Of a DNA stretch of 59,753 nucleotides, positions 35,021 through 44,552 are shown in pieces. How positions within the stretch are numbered: position 1 is the stretch's first letter; each line of letters starts with the position of its first letter. Under the pieces are notes generated by a model that saw nothing but the letters and a program-made list of their open reading frames with translations, was not told where the DNA came from and made no database searches. The translations under genes were made by a program, and so were the position numbers. The stretch is from Candidatus Atribacteria bacterium (lineage in GTDB: Bacteria; Atribacterota; Phoenicimicrobiia; Phoenicimicrobiales; Stramentimicrobiaceae). The stretch spans positions 1 to 59,753 of the forward strand of contig JAKQEP010000076.1 in the NCBI GenBank assembly GCA_029556475.1, written 5' to 3'.

Positions 35021-36205
35021 CTACTCCACAGTAATTAAATCTTTCAGTAAATAGTTTATGGCAACATTTAGCTGCTCATCTTCTTCGGAGTCCTCCTGGC
35101 TGGTAACGTTAATATCTGGTTCAATGCCTATATTATTAATAACTCTGCCCTTTGGGGTATAGTATTCTGAGGTAGAAATGGTTACTGCGGAATTATCTGA
35201 TAAAGGATAGATCTGCTGAACTAATCCTTTTCCAAAAGATTGTTCTCCGATAGTAATACCTCTTTGGCTATCCTGTATTGCTCCCGCTACAATTTCCGAA
35301 GCACTCGCACTTCCTTTATTTATTAATATTACTAAAGGCCAATCGGGATAATCATTTCCATAGGAATGGTATACTTTGGTTGATTGATTTCTACTTTTTA
35401 TTTTCACTATATCCCCTTCTTTAACAAATTGACTGGCTACTTCTATTGAGGATTCCAAAAGGCCCCCCGGGTTATTTCTGAGATCTACTATGATACCCTC
35501 TAATGATAATTTAGTAAAATCATTTAAAACCTGCTTCAATTCTGGTACGGTATTGGCATTAAAAGTAGAAATTCTAATATAACCAACCTGGTTTTCTTCC
35601 AACAACTTTTCTTTGACTGCTTCTACTTCAATAGTATCCCTGATAACAGTTATTTCAAACAATTCCTCTTTATTTTCTCTTTTGATAGTGAGTGTAACCG
35701 GTACTCCTTTTTCACCGCGTAAAATATTAACGGCCTCATCCAGATTAATTCCTTTAGTAGATTCACCATCAATTTTTATTATCTTGTCGTTTGCTTTAAT
35801 TCCTGCCTGATAAGCAGGGGTATCTTCTATTGGTGAGATTACGGTTAGTTGTTCATCAACTATGGTAACTATAATTCCTAATCCATGAAAATGACCCATA
35901 AATAAATTTTCTTGCTCTCTTTGGAAGCTCATTGGATCCATATATCTGGAATATGGATCACCTAGCTCCTGCAACATTCCTTTTATAGCACCTGGCACCA
36001 GTTTGTTAATGTTTACATCCTGGTCAATAAATTCACTTCTGATAATACTTAAAACCTCTAAAAAAGGTTCCAGGTCATTAAAGATACTCTCATTTTGACT
36101 ATTTACAATTATCTTTGAGATAAGGGTAAAAAAGAGGATGCTACAAACAGCAATAATTATTATTGAATTTATTTTGAAACCTTTTCTTCTCATACCATTT
36201 ACCAT
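35021..36205 (-). CDS. ctpA: C-terminal processing protease (S41 family, CtpA type)
   Basis: Extracytoplasmic serine protease. The 394-residue protein has an N-terminal membrane anchor (about 13-32) and a PDZ domain (about 95-175: GIIVTIVDEQLTVISPIEDTPAYQAGIKANDKIIKIDG). The S41 catalytic core has LRNNPGGLL, the Ser in NKGSASASEIVAGAI and the Lys in SFGKGLVQ. It lies between the EnvC-like gene and the deacetylase, a conserved envelope block. The exact start (36205 or the ATG four codons in) is open. Confidence 0.92.
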   Translation of the reverse strand: MVNGMRRKGFKINSIIIIAVCSILFFTLISKIIVNSQNESIFNDLEPFLEVLSIIRSEFIDQDVNINKLVPGAIKGMLQELGDPYSRYMDPMSFQREQENLFMGHFHGLGIIVTIVDEQLTVISPIEDTPAYQAGIKANDKIIKIDGESTKGINLDEAVNILRGEKGVPVTLTIKRENKEELFEITVIRDTIEVEAVKEKLLEENQVGYIRISTFNANTVPELKQVLNDFTKLSLEGIIVDLRNNPGGLLESSIEVASQFVKEGDIVKIKSRNQSTKVYHSYGNDYPDWPLVILINKGSASASEIVAGAIQDSQRGITIGEQSFGKGLVQQIYPLSDNSAVTISTSEYYTPKGRVINNIGIEPDINVTSQEDSEEDEQLNVAINYLLKDLITVE

Positions 36206-36248
36206 CCAATTCTCTAAATTCCATCCATTATATCACAATAATCCATTT

Positions 36249-37502
36249 TTAAATCCACTCAAAGGGGTTCACTGGTTTTCCTTCTACTCTTACTTCAAAG
36301 TGCAATCTTGGCGAAGGTACACCCCCGCTGGTACCAACCTGCCCAATAATCTGTCCTTTTGAAACCTGATCGTTTATTTTTACTAAAATTTTGGATAAAT
36401 GGGCATATAAGGTTACCACATTACCACCATGATCCAGAATTATTATATCGCCATAACCTTTAACATTCCCAGTATAAATAACGGTGCCGAAGCTGGCACT
36501 TCGGACTGAATCCCCTAAAGGAGCACTTATATCAATTCCAGAATTAAAGACTAATGCATTTGAATCAGGTTGTTTTTGTTGTCCAAAATTAGAAATTATG
36601 GAACCATTTACTGGGATATGAAATATTCCTTTTTTAGGTTTTAAGGTTGGTTCTTTTTTCATAGTTTCAGTTCCTGGTTTAGCTTGAGTCTGAGTCCTTT
36701 CTTCAGCTTTTTGTTCTGCCTTTTTTGCTTTTTCTCTTTCCTGATAAGCAATCTCGATAATCTCTTTTATCTGTGCTGAAGACTTTTCTAATTCTTCCAG
36801 AACAACAAGTTGTTTTTTTCTTTCTTCATCAATTTTTACCAGATATTTATTCTTTGCCTCTAAGGACATTTCAATATTCTCTTTTTCTCGTGCTATCTCC
36901 TGTTCTAACATTTTTGTAATCTCTCTTTTATTGTACAAGCTGTCCCTTTGTTTTTTAACCAGTTCAACCTGCTCATTAACCTGTTTGATAACATCAGCAT
37001 CATTTTCTAATATCTGTTCTAAAAAATGATATCTATTTAAGAATTGTGAGAAATCCTTACTATTAATTAAAACAGCAAAATAAGATATGTTGTTATACTT
37101 ATAAAATTTTTTTAACCTATTTTTTAAAATTATTAACTGCAAATCAAGTTTATTCTGCTCAATCTCAAATTCTTCTTCCAGTTTTTTTATTTCTTTCAAG
37201 GTAGTTTCATAAGACTGTTTGGTAGATAATAATTCTTTCTCCGCAGAAGCAAGTAGTTCCAGGATTTTTTGTAAAGATTTCTGATAATCTACTTTCTCCT
37301 GTTTTAATCGCTCTATCTCCTTTTCTATATCCTTCTTTCGCTGTTCTATTTTATTCAGGTTATCCTGTTCTTGTTCAATATTAATTTCTTTATTTTGAGT
37401 AATACTAACTTCAACAAAAATTAAGATAAGGAAGAGAATATATAGCATAAGGGAAAATGTTTTATAATATCTTTTTCTGTAGGATTTGCCAAGTATTTTC
37501 AT
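36249..37502 (-). CDS. EnvC/M23-type murein hydrolase activator with degenerate LytM domain
   Basis: Predicted periplasmic partner of FtsEX. The 417-residue protein has a membrane or signal segment (about 13-33), a very long coiled coil (about 40-270), a proline/lysine linker and a C-terminal M23/LytM domain. In that domain the usual first zinc-ligand histidine is asparagine (Asn320, NSGID) and the first histidine of the final HxH is arginine (Arg399, RLHFE); Asp324, His368 and His401 remain. This loss suggests an activator of amidases, as with E. coli EnvC, not an enzyme. It overlaps ftsX by ATGA. Confidence 0.88.
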   Translation of the reverse strand: MKILGKSYRKRYYKTFSLMLYILFLILIFVEVSITQNKEINIEQEQDNLNKIEQRKKDIEKEIERLKQEKVDYQKSLQKILELLASAEKELLSTKQSYETTLKEIKKLEEEFEIEQNKLDLQLIILKNRLKKFYKYNNISYFAVLINSKDFSQFLNRYHFLEQILENDADVIKQVNEQVELVKKQRDSLYNKREITKMLEQEIAREKENIEMSLEAKNKYLVKIDEERKKQLVVLEELEKSSAQIKEIIEIAYQEREKAKKAEQKAEERTQTQAKPGTETMKKEPTLKPKKGIFHIPVNGSIISNFGQQKQPDSNALVFNSGIDISAPLGDSVRSASFGTVIYTGNVKGYGDIIILDHGGNVVTLYAHLSKILVKINDQVSKGQIIGQVGTSGGVPSPRLHFEVRVEGKPVNPFEWI

Positions 37503-38386
37503 AATTCCTCAAAACTTATTTTTCTAAGGGAGAGCATACTGCCAAAAACACCAATTGAAATACCTAAAAAAAGCAAAATTATACCGATTCTAATTAAAAA
37601 TTCATTCCCTGCCATAATTGGCAGGAAGGGAATTATCTCTTTAACCTGACCGATAAAGTATTGATAAGTTTTACTTAAAAAGAAAAAAGCAATTAGAGAA
37701 GAGAGAAATCCTTTTAGAAATCCTTCAATAATAAAAGGCCATCTTATAAACCAGCTGGTGGCACCAACAAGGGCCATTATTTCAATCTCCTGTTGTCGGG
37801 AGTGAACACTTATTTTTATTACACTAAACATAATGAGGATGGCAATAGCAAGCAACACTAAAATTATCCATAATCCTATTTTTCGTACAAAATTGAATAT
37901 TGACATTAAACTCTTAGTTAATTCCCCTCCATAATTGACCTCTTCTATTCCCTTGTACTGACTGAGCAGAGACGCTATCTCCTCTAGATAGCCAGTTTCA
38001 TAAACCTTAATTTCTAAAGAAGAAGGTAGCGGATTTTCTGGCAAACCAGCTAAAATATCTTCATGTTCAGCTAAATCTTCTTTTAATTTTTGTAAGGCTT
38101 CCTCCTTTGAAATATAATGTACTTCTTTCACTCCTTTTAGATTACTGATCTCTTCTACTAACTTTTTAATTTCTTCTTCAGTAAAATTATCTTTAAAATA
38201 AGCAATAGCAATTAATTGTGATTCAATATTAGCGATAAAGAGGTCTATGTTTAGTGATATCACCAGGAAAATTCCTACAATGATAAGGGTCGCAGTCAGA
38301 CAAATCACAGTAGCTAAACTGATAACACTATTTTTTTTAGTGCTAAGAAAAGCTTCTTTGATATAAAAAAGGGTACTTCTAATCAT
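37499..38386 (-). CDS. ftsX: Cell division protein FtsX
   Basis: Integral membrane partner of FtsE that passes ATPase movement to the periplasmic EnvC-like protein. The 295-residue protein has TM1 at about 20-45, an extracytoplasmic domain (IAYFKDNFTEEEIKKLVEEI, YISKEEALQKLKEDL, PLPSSLEIKV), then three C-terminal membrane helices with the cytoplasmic RQQEIEIMALVGATSWFIRWPFIIEG segment. It overlaps ftsE upstream and the EnvC-like gene downstream by ATGA. Confidence 0.94.
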   Translation of the reverse strand: MIRSTLFYIKEAFLSTKKNSVISLATVICLTATLIIVGIFLVISLNIDLFIANIESQLIAIAYFKDNFTEEEIKKLVEEISNLKGVKEVHYISKEEALQKLKEDLAEHEDILAGLPENPLPSSLEIKVYETGYLEEIASLLSQYKGIEEVNYGGELTKSLMSIFNFVRKIGLWIILVLLAIAILIMFSVIKISVHSRQQEIEIMALVGATSWFIRWPFIIEGFLKGFLSSLIAFFFLSKTYQYFIGQVKEIIPFLPIMAGNEFLIRIGIILLFLGISIGVFGSMLSLRKISFEEL

Positions 38387-39066
38387 TGCTTAGCATAAAT
38401 TCCTTTCCTGGCATCAGAAACAACCTCACCCTGTACTAATCTGATTACCCGTTTTTGAGCCTTATCTACCATCAATTTATCGTGTGAGGCAACTATAACG
38501 GTTGTACCCCAGACATTTATCTTAAATAGTAATTTCATTATTTCCCAGGAAGTTTCCGGATCCAAATTACCTGTTGGTTCATCTGTTAGCAATATTAGTG
38601 GACGGCTAACTACAGCTCTGGCAATACACAATTTTTGTTGTTCTCCTCCAGAAAGTAAGTGAGGATAAGTATTTTTCTTTTCATAAAGTCCAATGATATC
38701 CAGAACTTCGTTTACCTTCTGTTTGATAATAATATTTTTTGTACCAACTACTCTTAAGCTAAATGCCACATTCTCAAATACATTCCTATCGTATAACAGT
38801 TTAAAGTCCTGAAAAACAATACCAATTTCTCTTCTTAAATAAGGCACTAAAGATAGTTTTAGCCGGGATAGATTAACCCCATCAACTATAACCTGCCCTT
38901 TACTGGGAAGTATCCCCCGGTAAACTAATTTCAACAAAGTTGTTTTACCGGCGCCGGTTGGCCCCACTAAAAAAACAAATTCTCCCTTTTTAACATGAAG
39001 ATTAATATCCCATAGGGCATGTATCTTATTAGGAAAAGTTTTAAAAACATGAAACATCCGTATCAA
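38383..39066 (-). CDS. ftsE: Cell division ATP-binding protein FtsE
   Basis: Cytoplasmic ATPase of the FtsEX division complex. The 227-residue ABC protein has Walker A (GPTGAGKTTLL), Q-loop VFQDFKLL, signature LSGGEQQKL, Walker B LILLTDEPTGNLD and the switch histidine VASHDK. The opening MIRMFHVFKTFPNKIHALWDI aligns with the family when the start is TTG at 39066. Coupled to ftsX. Confidence 0.94.
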   Translation of the reverse strand: MIRMFHVFKTFPNKIHALWDINLHVKKGEFVFLVGPTGAGKTTLLKLVYRGILPSKGQVIVDGVNLSRLKLSLVPYLRREIGIVFQDFKLLYDRNVFENVAFSLRVVGTKNIIIKQKVNEVLDIIGLYEKKNTYPHLLSGGEQQKLCIARAVVSRPLILLTDEPTGNLDPETSWEIMKLLFKINVWGTTVIVASHDKLMVDKAQKRVIRLVQGEVVSDARKGIYAKQ

Positions 39067-39088
39067 AAGTTCTTCATTTCCTTTCTAA

Positions 39089-40243
39089 TTATAAAATCCT
39101 TTCTTTTATAAAAGATAGTAATTCTTTCATTCCAGCCTCAGCCTTGCCCTGAAACTGTTTTGTGTTAGTATCCAAAATAGATTTGATCTTTTCCCAATTA
39201 TCATTAATATATTGTAACTTATAATCAATATATTTAATAGTTAATTGATTTAGATTTAATAATAATTCTGGCAATTCCAGGGAATTAACATAATTTCTGA
39301 CTTTGGGATCATAGTCAATTGCTATAAAGGGATTGTTGTTAATAGTCGAGAATAGAATTGCATGGAATCTCATCCCAATTGTTAGAGATAATTCAGAAAA
39401 AAAAGATAGCATTTGAGCTGGATTTATTTCCCGTTCCAGACAATCAACAGAAGAATTTTTCATTTGTTTAATTACATCATTTAGTAAAGTCAAATCATTA
39501 TCAATTTGAAAAGGTATAAAAATAAGTCTGGATTGGTATTTTGTAATTAGATGGTCTGCTACTTTGGCTAACTGTAAAACCTTTTGATTATAATCTTGTT
39601 CTATCTCTTTACAATTTCTAATTATCACCCCAATAGTCATCTTGTTAATAGATTTTCCATACCGAGGTCCCAAAAAATAATATTTTTCTATTTCAGAAGA
39701 TAATTGTTCTTTTTTTAATAAAAAAGAGGGGTCAGCATAAACCAGGACTGATTCTTTTTCGATACCAATTTGCTGTAGGAGAAGCTGTGATTGTTCATCT
39801 CTCACTATAATTAGATTTGTTTTGGATAGAGTCAACCTTAAAATTTTTCTGTTAATTTCTCTTCTTATTGGCCCTATACCCTGCCCATATATAACATTAG
39901 GTATTTTAAACAGTCTGGCTAAAAGAATTAAGGAAAGATAATAGATAATACTCAACCCTTTGCCGCTAACATCCTGTAATAAACCGCCACCTCCACTGAT
40001 AAAAACAGCACATTTTTTCATTTGTCTGAAAATAAGAAAAGGGTTTAAACGAAAAACAGAATTTACTCCGTATAACATTTTAGTTTTTTTAGGATTCTGC
40101 GATAAGACAACAATATTTTCTTTTGAAACAATTTGTGATAGCTGTTGTATCATTGCCATCAGAATGGCTTCATCTCCACAATTTCCAAAACCAAAATAGC
40201 CCGAAATTATAATTGATTTGAGATTTCTATTTTTTTTCAACAT
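39089..40243 (-). CDS. csaB: Polysaccharide pyruvyl transferase CsaB
   Basis: Adds pyruvate ketals to secondary cell-wall polysaccharide, creating the ligand for SLH-domain proteins. The 384-residue GT-like protein has IIISGYFGFGNCGDEAILMAMI, FISGGGGLLQDVSGKGLSIIYYLSLI, VIYGQGIGPI, and MRFHAILFSTINNNPFIAIDYDPKV, all standard for CsaB. The ATG lies within the end of the upstream DUF5693 gene, so the two are coupled. Confidence 0.92.
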   Translation of the reverse strand: MLKKNRNLKSIIISGYFGFGNCGDEAILMAMIQQLSQIVSKENIVVLSQNPKKTKMLYGVNSVFRLNPFLIFRQMKKCAVFISGGGGLLQDVSGKGLSIIYYLSLILLARLFKIPNVIYGQGIGPIRREINRKILRLTLSKTNLIIVRDEQSQLLLQQIGIEKESVLVYADPSFLLKKEQLSSEIEKYYFLGPRYGKSINKMTIGVIIRNCKEIEQDYNQKVLQLAKVADHLITKYQSRLIFIPFQIDNDLTLLNDVIKQMKNSSVDCLEREINPAQMLSFFSELSLTIGMRFHAILFSTINNNPFIAIDYDPKVRNYVNSLELPELLLNLNQLTIKYIDYKLQYINDNWEKIKSILDTNTKQFQGKAEAGMKELLSFIKERIL

Positions 40244-42239
40244 TCAGACAAATCCTAATTATTTTCAAAAAAAAGAACAAAATAGCAGGAAATAAAATAG
40301 CAAAAAATAATCCAAGCCAATAACCATTAAAAGTTCTTAATAATGAAAAAAGGAAAGGAGTGTGTATATGACAAAAGGTGTTTACGACAGTAATAGGTGC
40401 GATGGTACCCACAGCTATTACCGGAATTTTTAGATAGTGAATATCCAAATGGTTCATTGCAATAGCCAGTGATAACAAGGGATAACCAATAAGGAATTCC
40501 TTGTTTCTGGGCCGGGCAATTAAATACTTTTCAAGAAATAGTCTAATTTTTTCTTCTATATTTGAAATTGTTAAAATTGAAAAATTTCCTGAACGTGTAA
40601 TATATATTATTCCAAACATTATTAAAATCAGAACCAGCAAAGCATGTTCAAACAGAATTGGTTTTTTAATATCTTCTAACAATGCTTTTTTTTCTTCTTT
40701 ACTGCTCCACCAGAAATATATGGTTACAATAAAAATTGGAAATACATATGCAACTTTTATTCCACTAAACAATTGTATGGCTAATATAAATTGCCGCTGG
40801 GTTAACAACGCTGCAATGGTTAATCCACCAAGCAATGAAATCAACATAATCCTGGTGATACCTACAAAAATATTCTTAATAATTTTTGTATATAAGAAAA
40901 ATGGTTTATCAGTTATAACAATGGAATTATTTTTTGTTGAAGCCACCTTAATAAAATATTTTTTATTTATTATTATCGCTAAACTTGGAAAAATTAATGC
41001 ACTTGCCAATGCCAGTATTTTCATTAAGAATATTGTGCCTATTGCTGTATTAACAAGCAGTAAGAATAAAAGAATACTTAAAAATAGCATAATCTCATAT
41101 TTTTTATCAATATTAACAAATTCCAATAATAGCAGTATTCCGGCAGAAATTATACCAAATCCAATTATGAAAACAACAATTAAGGGGTTTTGATAGGTGG
41201 GGAATAGGCTTGCTTCACCAATTTGATAATTATTTTTGATAAGTTCATCCTTTATCTTCTCAATATAATCAAGATTGCTTTCTACTAAACTTCCTTCTCT
41301 TATGTTTAAGAATGGGTTTAAATAAAAGAGCCTTATATTTCTTTCTTGTGCTGCCCGTACCCATCGCTCTATTGCTTTATTTTGGTCAATTTTCTCCATC
41401 TCTTCTTTGGTTATACTATGTACGCGCACGGCCAATTCACTAATCTTAGAAGCAATAGTCTGAATTCCTTTTTGTGAAGTAAATTCGATAATTCCAAAAG
41501 AATAGTTTTTCTTTTCTAAAAAATTTGCCATCCCTGTAAGCATTTTTAATGAAGGGTAACCAAGTACTTCTTCTTCATCAAATATAATCAGAGCAATATC
41601 ATCAAAATCTTCTATTGATTGTAATTTTTGTTGGAAAATTTCCTGATTGATTTTAGAAGTATTTTTAGGTCTTAAAATGAGATTGAATGCCATTTGTTGA
41701 ATTTTTAAAATATCTTCTTTAGAATATCCCAAACCCAATTTTAATAATTCTTCTTCATCACCTTGCAATATTCGTAAATAATATTTTCCATCAATGGTAC
41801 TGGTTTTTATAAAATCTCTTCCTAAATAGGATTGGATATTTTCTTTTATCCTTTGAAATAAGTCATAATCCTGGCATGCTATCATAAAACCGTTATTGGA
41901 AATATTGTCGAATTGGGCTAAATCAAGATGATAAAAATAATTGAACTTGCTCAAGTCATTCGGGGAAAAAAAGGCAATTTTACCTTGCAGCAATAACGTC
42001 GTAATAGTATCTTCCTGAATTGCTATACCGGTTATTCCTTTTAACTTAGCCTGTCTTAGTATTTCATTTTCATCTTTTCCATCTTTAATGGATAGCTCTC
42101 TTATTTTGTTTAAACTCATTACTATATCAATCTGTTTGTAGCTGTTTTCCAAAACTGACCTTTTTATTCCCACCATCAGGGAAAAAATAAGAGTTAATAA
42201 AATAAAAAAAACATACACTTTTTTGGTCTCTATTTTCAA
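40227..42239 (-). CDS. DUF5693 family polytopic membrane protein
   Basis: A 670-residue protein with one N-terminal membrane helix (about 8-24). A large extracytoplasmic region follows (about 30-340: GITGIAIQEDTITTLLLQGKIAFFSP, FGIIEFTSQKGIQTIASK). About nine membrane helices follow from about 350, including RPRNKEFLIGYPLL and a late transmembrane region. The family commonly precedes csaB, as here with a 17-base overlap. It may handle the pyruvylated wall polymer or its precursor, which is inferred from position. Confidence 0.85.
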   Translation of the reverse strand: MKIETKKVYVFFILLTLIFSLMVGIKRSVLENSYKQIDIVMSLNKIRELSIKDGKDENEILRQAKLKGITGIAIQEDTITTLLLQGKIAFFSPNDLSKFNYFYHLDLAQFDNISNNGFMIACQDYDLFQRIKENIQSYLGRDFIKTSTIDGKYYLRILQGDEEELLKLGLGYSKEDILKIQQMAFNLILRPKNTSKINQEIFQQKLQSIEDFDDIALIIFDEEEVLGYPSLKMLTGMANFLEKKNYSFGIIEFTSQKGIQTIASKISELAVRVHSITKEEMEKIDQNKAIERWVRAAQERNIRLFYLNPFLNIREGSLVESNLDYIEKIKDELIKNNYQIGEASLFPTYQNPLIVVFIIGFGIISAGILLLLEFVNIDKKYEIMLFLSILLFLLLVNTAIGTIFLMKILALASALIFPSLAIIINKKYFIKVASTKNNSIVITDKPFFLYTKIIKNIFVGITRIMLISLLGGLTIAALLTQRQFILAIQLFSGIKVAYVFPIFIVTIYFWWSSKEEKKALLEDIKKPILFEHALLVLILIMFGIIYITRSGNFSILTISNIEEKIRLFLEKYLIARPRNKEFLIGYPLLSLAIAMNHLDIHYLKIPVIAVGTIAPITVVNTFCHIHTPFLFSLLRTFNGYWLGLFFAILFPAILFFFLKIIRICLNVEKK

Positions 42240-42302
42240 AATATTTACCTCATAATATCATTAAAAGATTGGTAATATTTTAACATACCATCAGATAATT
42301 GT

Positions 42303-42343
42303 AAAAATGCACCTCTATCAAAATGTAATAAAGGTGCATTTTT
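42303..42343 (-). terminator. Terminator after the methylmalonyl-CoA decarboxylase operon
   Basis: AAAAATGCACCT (42303-42314) pairs with AGGTGCATTTTT (42332-42343), 12 perfect pairs. On the minus strand the stem ends in a T-run. It lies about 190 bases past mmdB, in the 291-base gap before the DUF5693 gene. The other bases of that gap show nothing recognisable. Confidence 0.8.
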
Positions 42344-42530
42344 ATAATAATAATTACCATTAATATAATAATTTCAAATAGCCTGTTAAAAGTAGTCTTA
42401 AAGTTATGATTTTAAATTATTTTCCTTACTATCAAATCAAATCCTTTGCTATTTTTAGAATGCTATTCTAACAGATTATTTTCTATTAATATTATTTAAA
42501 ATAACAGATTAATGAAATATTTGTTGTTCT

Positions 42531-43649
42531 TTATGTTAATAAGGTCAGTATAACCCCTGCTGCCACTGCTGTACCAATTACCCCTGCTACATTGGGACCC
42601 ATGGCATGCATTAATAAGAAATTCCTGGGGTTGGCCTGCTGGCCTACCCTTTGGGCTACTCTGGCTGCCATCGGTACTGCAGATACTCCTGCAGCTCCAA
42701 TTAGAGGGTTAATCTTTCCACCTGATAGTCGGTATAATACCTGTCCGAACATTACCCCGCCAAAGGTACTGAAGCCAAAAGCAATCAATCCTAGGGTTAT
42801 TATTTTTATAGTCTCCACTGTCAGGAAATATTTTGCCTCCATGGTGGCACCAACACAGGTTCCCAGAAAAATTGTCACAATATTGATAAGCTCATTTTGG
42901 GTGGTGTTGGATAGTCTATCTACTACCATACTCTCCCTGAACAGGTTCCCCAGCATCATAATACCTACAATAGGCACAGTAGCTGGTAATAATAGTCCTA
43001 CAAATATTGTACAAATAATGGGGAAAAGTATTTTCTCGGTTTTAGAAACAGGATGTAGCTGCTTCATTACTGTCTTTCTCTGTTCCTTGGTAGTACACAA
43101 CTTCATTATTGGGGGTTGGATTAAGGGTACTAAAGACATATAGGAATAAGCGGCTACTGCAATCGCTCCTAAGATATGCGGTGCTGTCTTGGCAGCCAAA
43201 TAGATTGCCGTAGGTCCATCGGCGCCTCCTATGATGCCTATTGCTGAAGCTTCTTTAATATTGAAACCTATTAATACTGCTCCTATTATGGCCACAAAAA
43301 CGCCAAGCTGGGCAGTTGCTCCTAATAAAAAAGTTACCGGATTGGCCAACAGTGGTCCAAAGTCAGTCATAGCTCCTATCCCCATAAAGATTAAGATGGG
43401 AAATAGTTCGTGGCGTATTCCAAAAGAGAGCAGATTTAAAAATCCTCCTTCTTCCATTAAACCGGTAAAAGGTAAATTTACTAAAATTGCACCAAAGGCA
43501 ATTGGTAACAACAATAATGGTTCATAATTTTTTACTATGGCCAGATATAACAGGGTTCCCCCTACTAACAGCATTATTAAACTTGGCAGGTTTAAGCCGA
43601 CAAAGCCGGATATTTCTACAAGTTCGATTAGGGAATGAACTATATTCAT
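42531..43649 (-). CDS. mmdB: Sodium-translocating decarboxylase beta subunit (methylmalonyl-CoA decarboxylase beta)
   Basis: Membrane subunit that decarboxylates carboxybiotin while exporting Na+. The 372-residue protein has about ten hydrophobic helices and the diagnostic GIIGGADGPTAIYLA (about 138-152) with the essential Asp144. Other landmarks are SFGIRHELFPILIFMGIGAMTDFGPLL and LLMHAMGPNVAGVIG. It closes the mcm-mce-mmd cluster. The neighbours make methylmalonyl-CoA, not oxaloacetate or glutaconyl-CoA, the expected substrate. Confidence 0.95.
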   Translation of the reverse strand: MNIVHSLIELVEISGFVGLNLPSLIMLLVGGTLLYLAIVKNYEPLLLLPIAFGAILVNLPFTGLMEEGGFLNLLSFGIRHELFPILIFMGIGAMTDFGPLLANPVTFLLGATAQLGVFVAIIGAVLIGFNIKEASAIGIIGGADGPTAIYLAAKTAPHILGAIAVAAYSYMSLVPLIQPPIMKLCTTKEQRKTVMKQLHPVSKTEKILFPIICTIFVGLLLPATVPIVGIMMLGNLFRESMVVDRLSNTTQNELINIVTIFLGTCVGATMEAKYFLTVETIKIITLGLIAFGFSTFGGVMFGQVLYRLSGGKINPLIGAAGVSAVPMAARVAQRVGQQANPRNFLLMHAMGPNVAGVIGTAVAAGVILTLLT

Positions 43650-43672
43650 ATCATACTCCTTTTTTGATATTC

Positions 43673-44071
43673 TTAACCTATTACGGCGAGGGCATCATCG
43701 GTTTCCACCATCTGATTCACGGCAACATGTATCTTTTTAACTTTGCCGCCAGAACCAGCAACAATTTCATTCTCCATCTTCATTGCTTCCAGAATCACGA
43801 TAGTATCACCCTCTTGAACTGTATCCCCTTCTGATACATTTATTTTAAGAATCTTACCGGGCATGGGAGCTACGATAACCTCCTCACCTTCTGAGACGGT
43901 AACAGAGGCTTCCTTTTTTACCTCAGGTTTTACTGGTGCAGTCTCAACTTTTACTTCCTTTGCTTCTGTCTTGACAACTGGAGTAGCAGTAGGAGGGGTA
44001 TTGCCTGTGCCTATCTCTTCCACCTCTACCAGATATTCTTTACCATTTACTTTGATTTTAAATTGTTTCAT
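43673..44071 (-). CDS. mmdC: Biotin carrier (gamma) subunit of methylmalonyl-CoA decarboxylase
   Basis: A 132-residue biotinyl protein. The N-terminal ferredoxin-like strand (FKIKVNGKEYLVEVEEIG) is followed by a proline/alanine/lysine linker (about 22-65) and a biotinyl domain (VIVAPMPGKILKINV to the end) with the attachment lysine Lys98 in EAMKMEN. It carries CO2 from MmdA to MmdB. It lies between mmdD and mmdB. Confidence 0.93.
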   Translation of the reverse strand: MKQFKIKVNGKEYLVEVEEIGTGNTPPTATPVVKTEAKEVKVETAPVKPEVKKEASVTVSEGEEVIVAPMPGKILKINVSEGDTVQEGDTIVILEAMKMENEIVAGSGGKVKKIHVAVNQMVETDDALAVIG

Positions 44072-44074
44072 TTA

Positions 44075-44491
44075 CTAAAATCCTCCTTTTTTTCTGGAAC
44101 TAATTGATATTCTTTCTGTCATCATATTTTGTCTGCCCGAAATTGCCCAGTAGTTTAAAGTCTGTGGTATAATCCTTTTTATACTAATAATACTGAGTGG
44201 TAGTGCTGATGTTGTACTATGTAGATAACTAGCAACAGCTGCCGATATAACACCGACTATTTCCTCATTTGCCGTTTCTTCAACACCTGTTGTTTCTTTC
44301 GGTACTGGAGCCGCTTTCTCTCCTTTGACAATCCCTTTTTCATCTTTGGCTGGTTTTTTTGAAGTGAAAGCCATGAATTTTCTCAGTCCTACCATCAATA
44401 ATGCCAGCAAACCCAATACTATAAATACAATAACCATTGAAATTATTGATAATACAATTGCACCCTGCATTCCTTCATACATATTATGCAC
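44075..44491 (-). CDS. mmdD: OadG/MmdD-type delta subunit of the decarboxylase
   Basis: Small membrane subunit that holds the decarboxylase complex together. The 138-residue protein has a short extracytoplasmic tip, one membrane helix (about 10-36: AIVLSIISMVIVFIVLGLLALLMV), a charged linker, then EEIVGVISAAVASYLHST and a basic C-terminal tail with NYWAISGRQNMM. This is the OadG pattern. It precedes mmdC by three bases. Confidence 0.85.
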   Translation of the reverse strand: MHNMYEGMQGAIVLSIISMVIVFIVLGLLALLMVGLRKFMAFTSKKPAKDEKGIVKGEKAAPVPKETTGVEETANEEIVGVISAAVASYLHSTTSALPLSIISIKRIIPQTLNYWAISGRQNMMTERISISSRKKGGF

Positions 44492-44552
44492 CTTCTTTCA
44501 ATAGGTAAAATATATTCAGATAACACTTATTAAAAGTAATTTTCCACTTTAT

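Noticed and set aside
40501..41193. A 230-codon plus-strand open frame opposite the DUF5693 gene
   Set aside because: It has no ribosome-binding site or recognisable motif and lies wholly inside a coupled, conserved minus-strand gene; it is an antisense shadow.
42592..43143. A 183-codon plus-strand open frame opposite mmdB
   Set aside because: It mirrors the codons of the hydrophobic mmdB gene and has no motif of its own.
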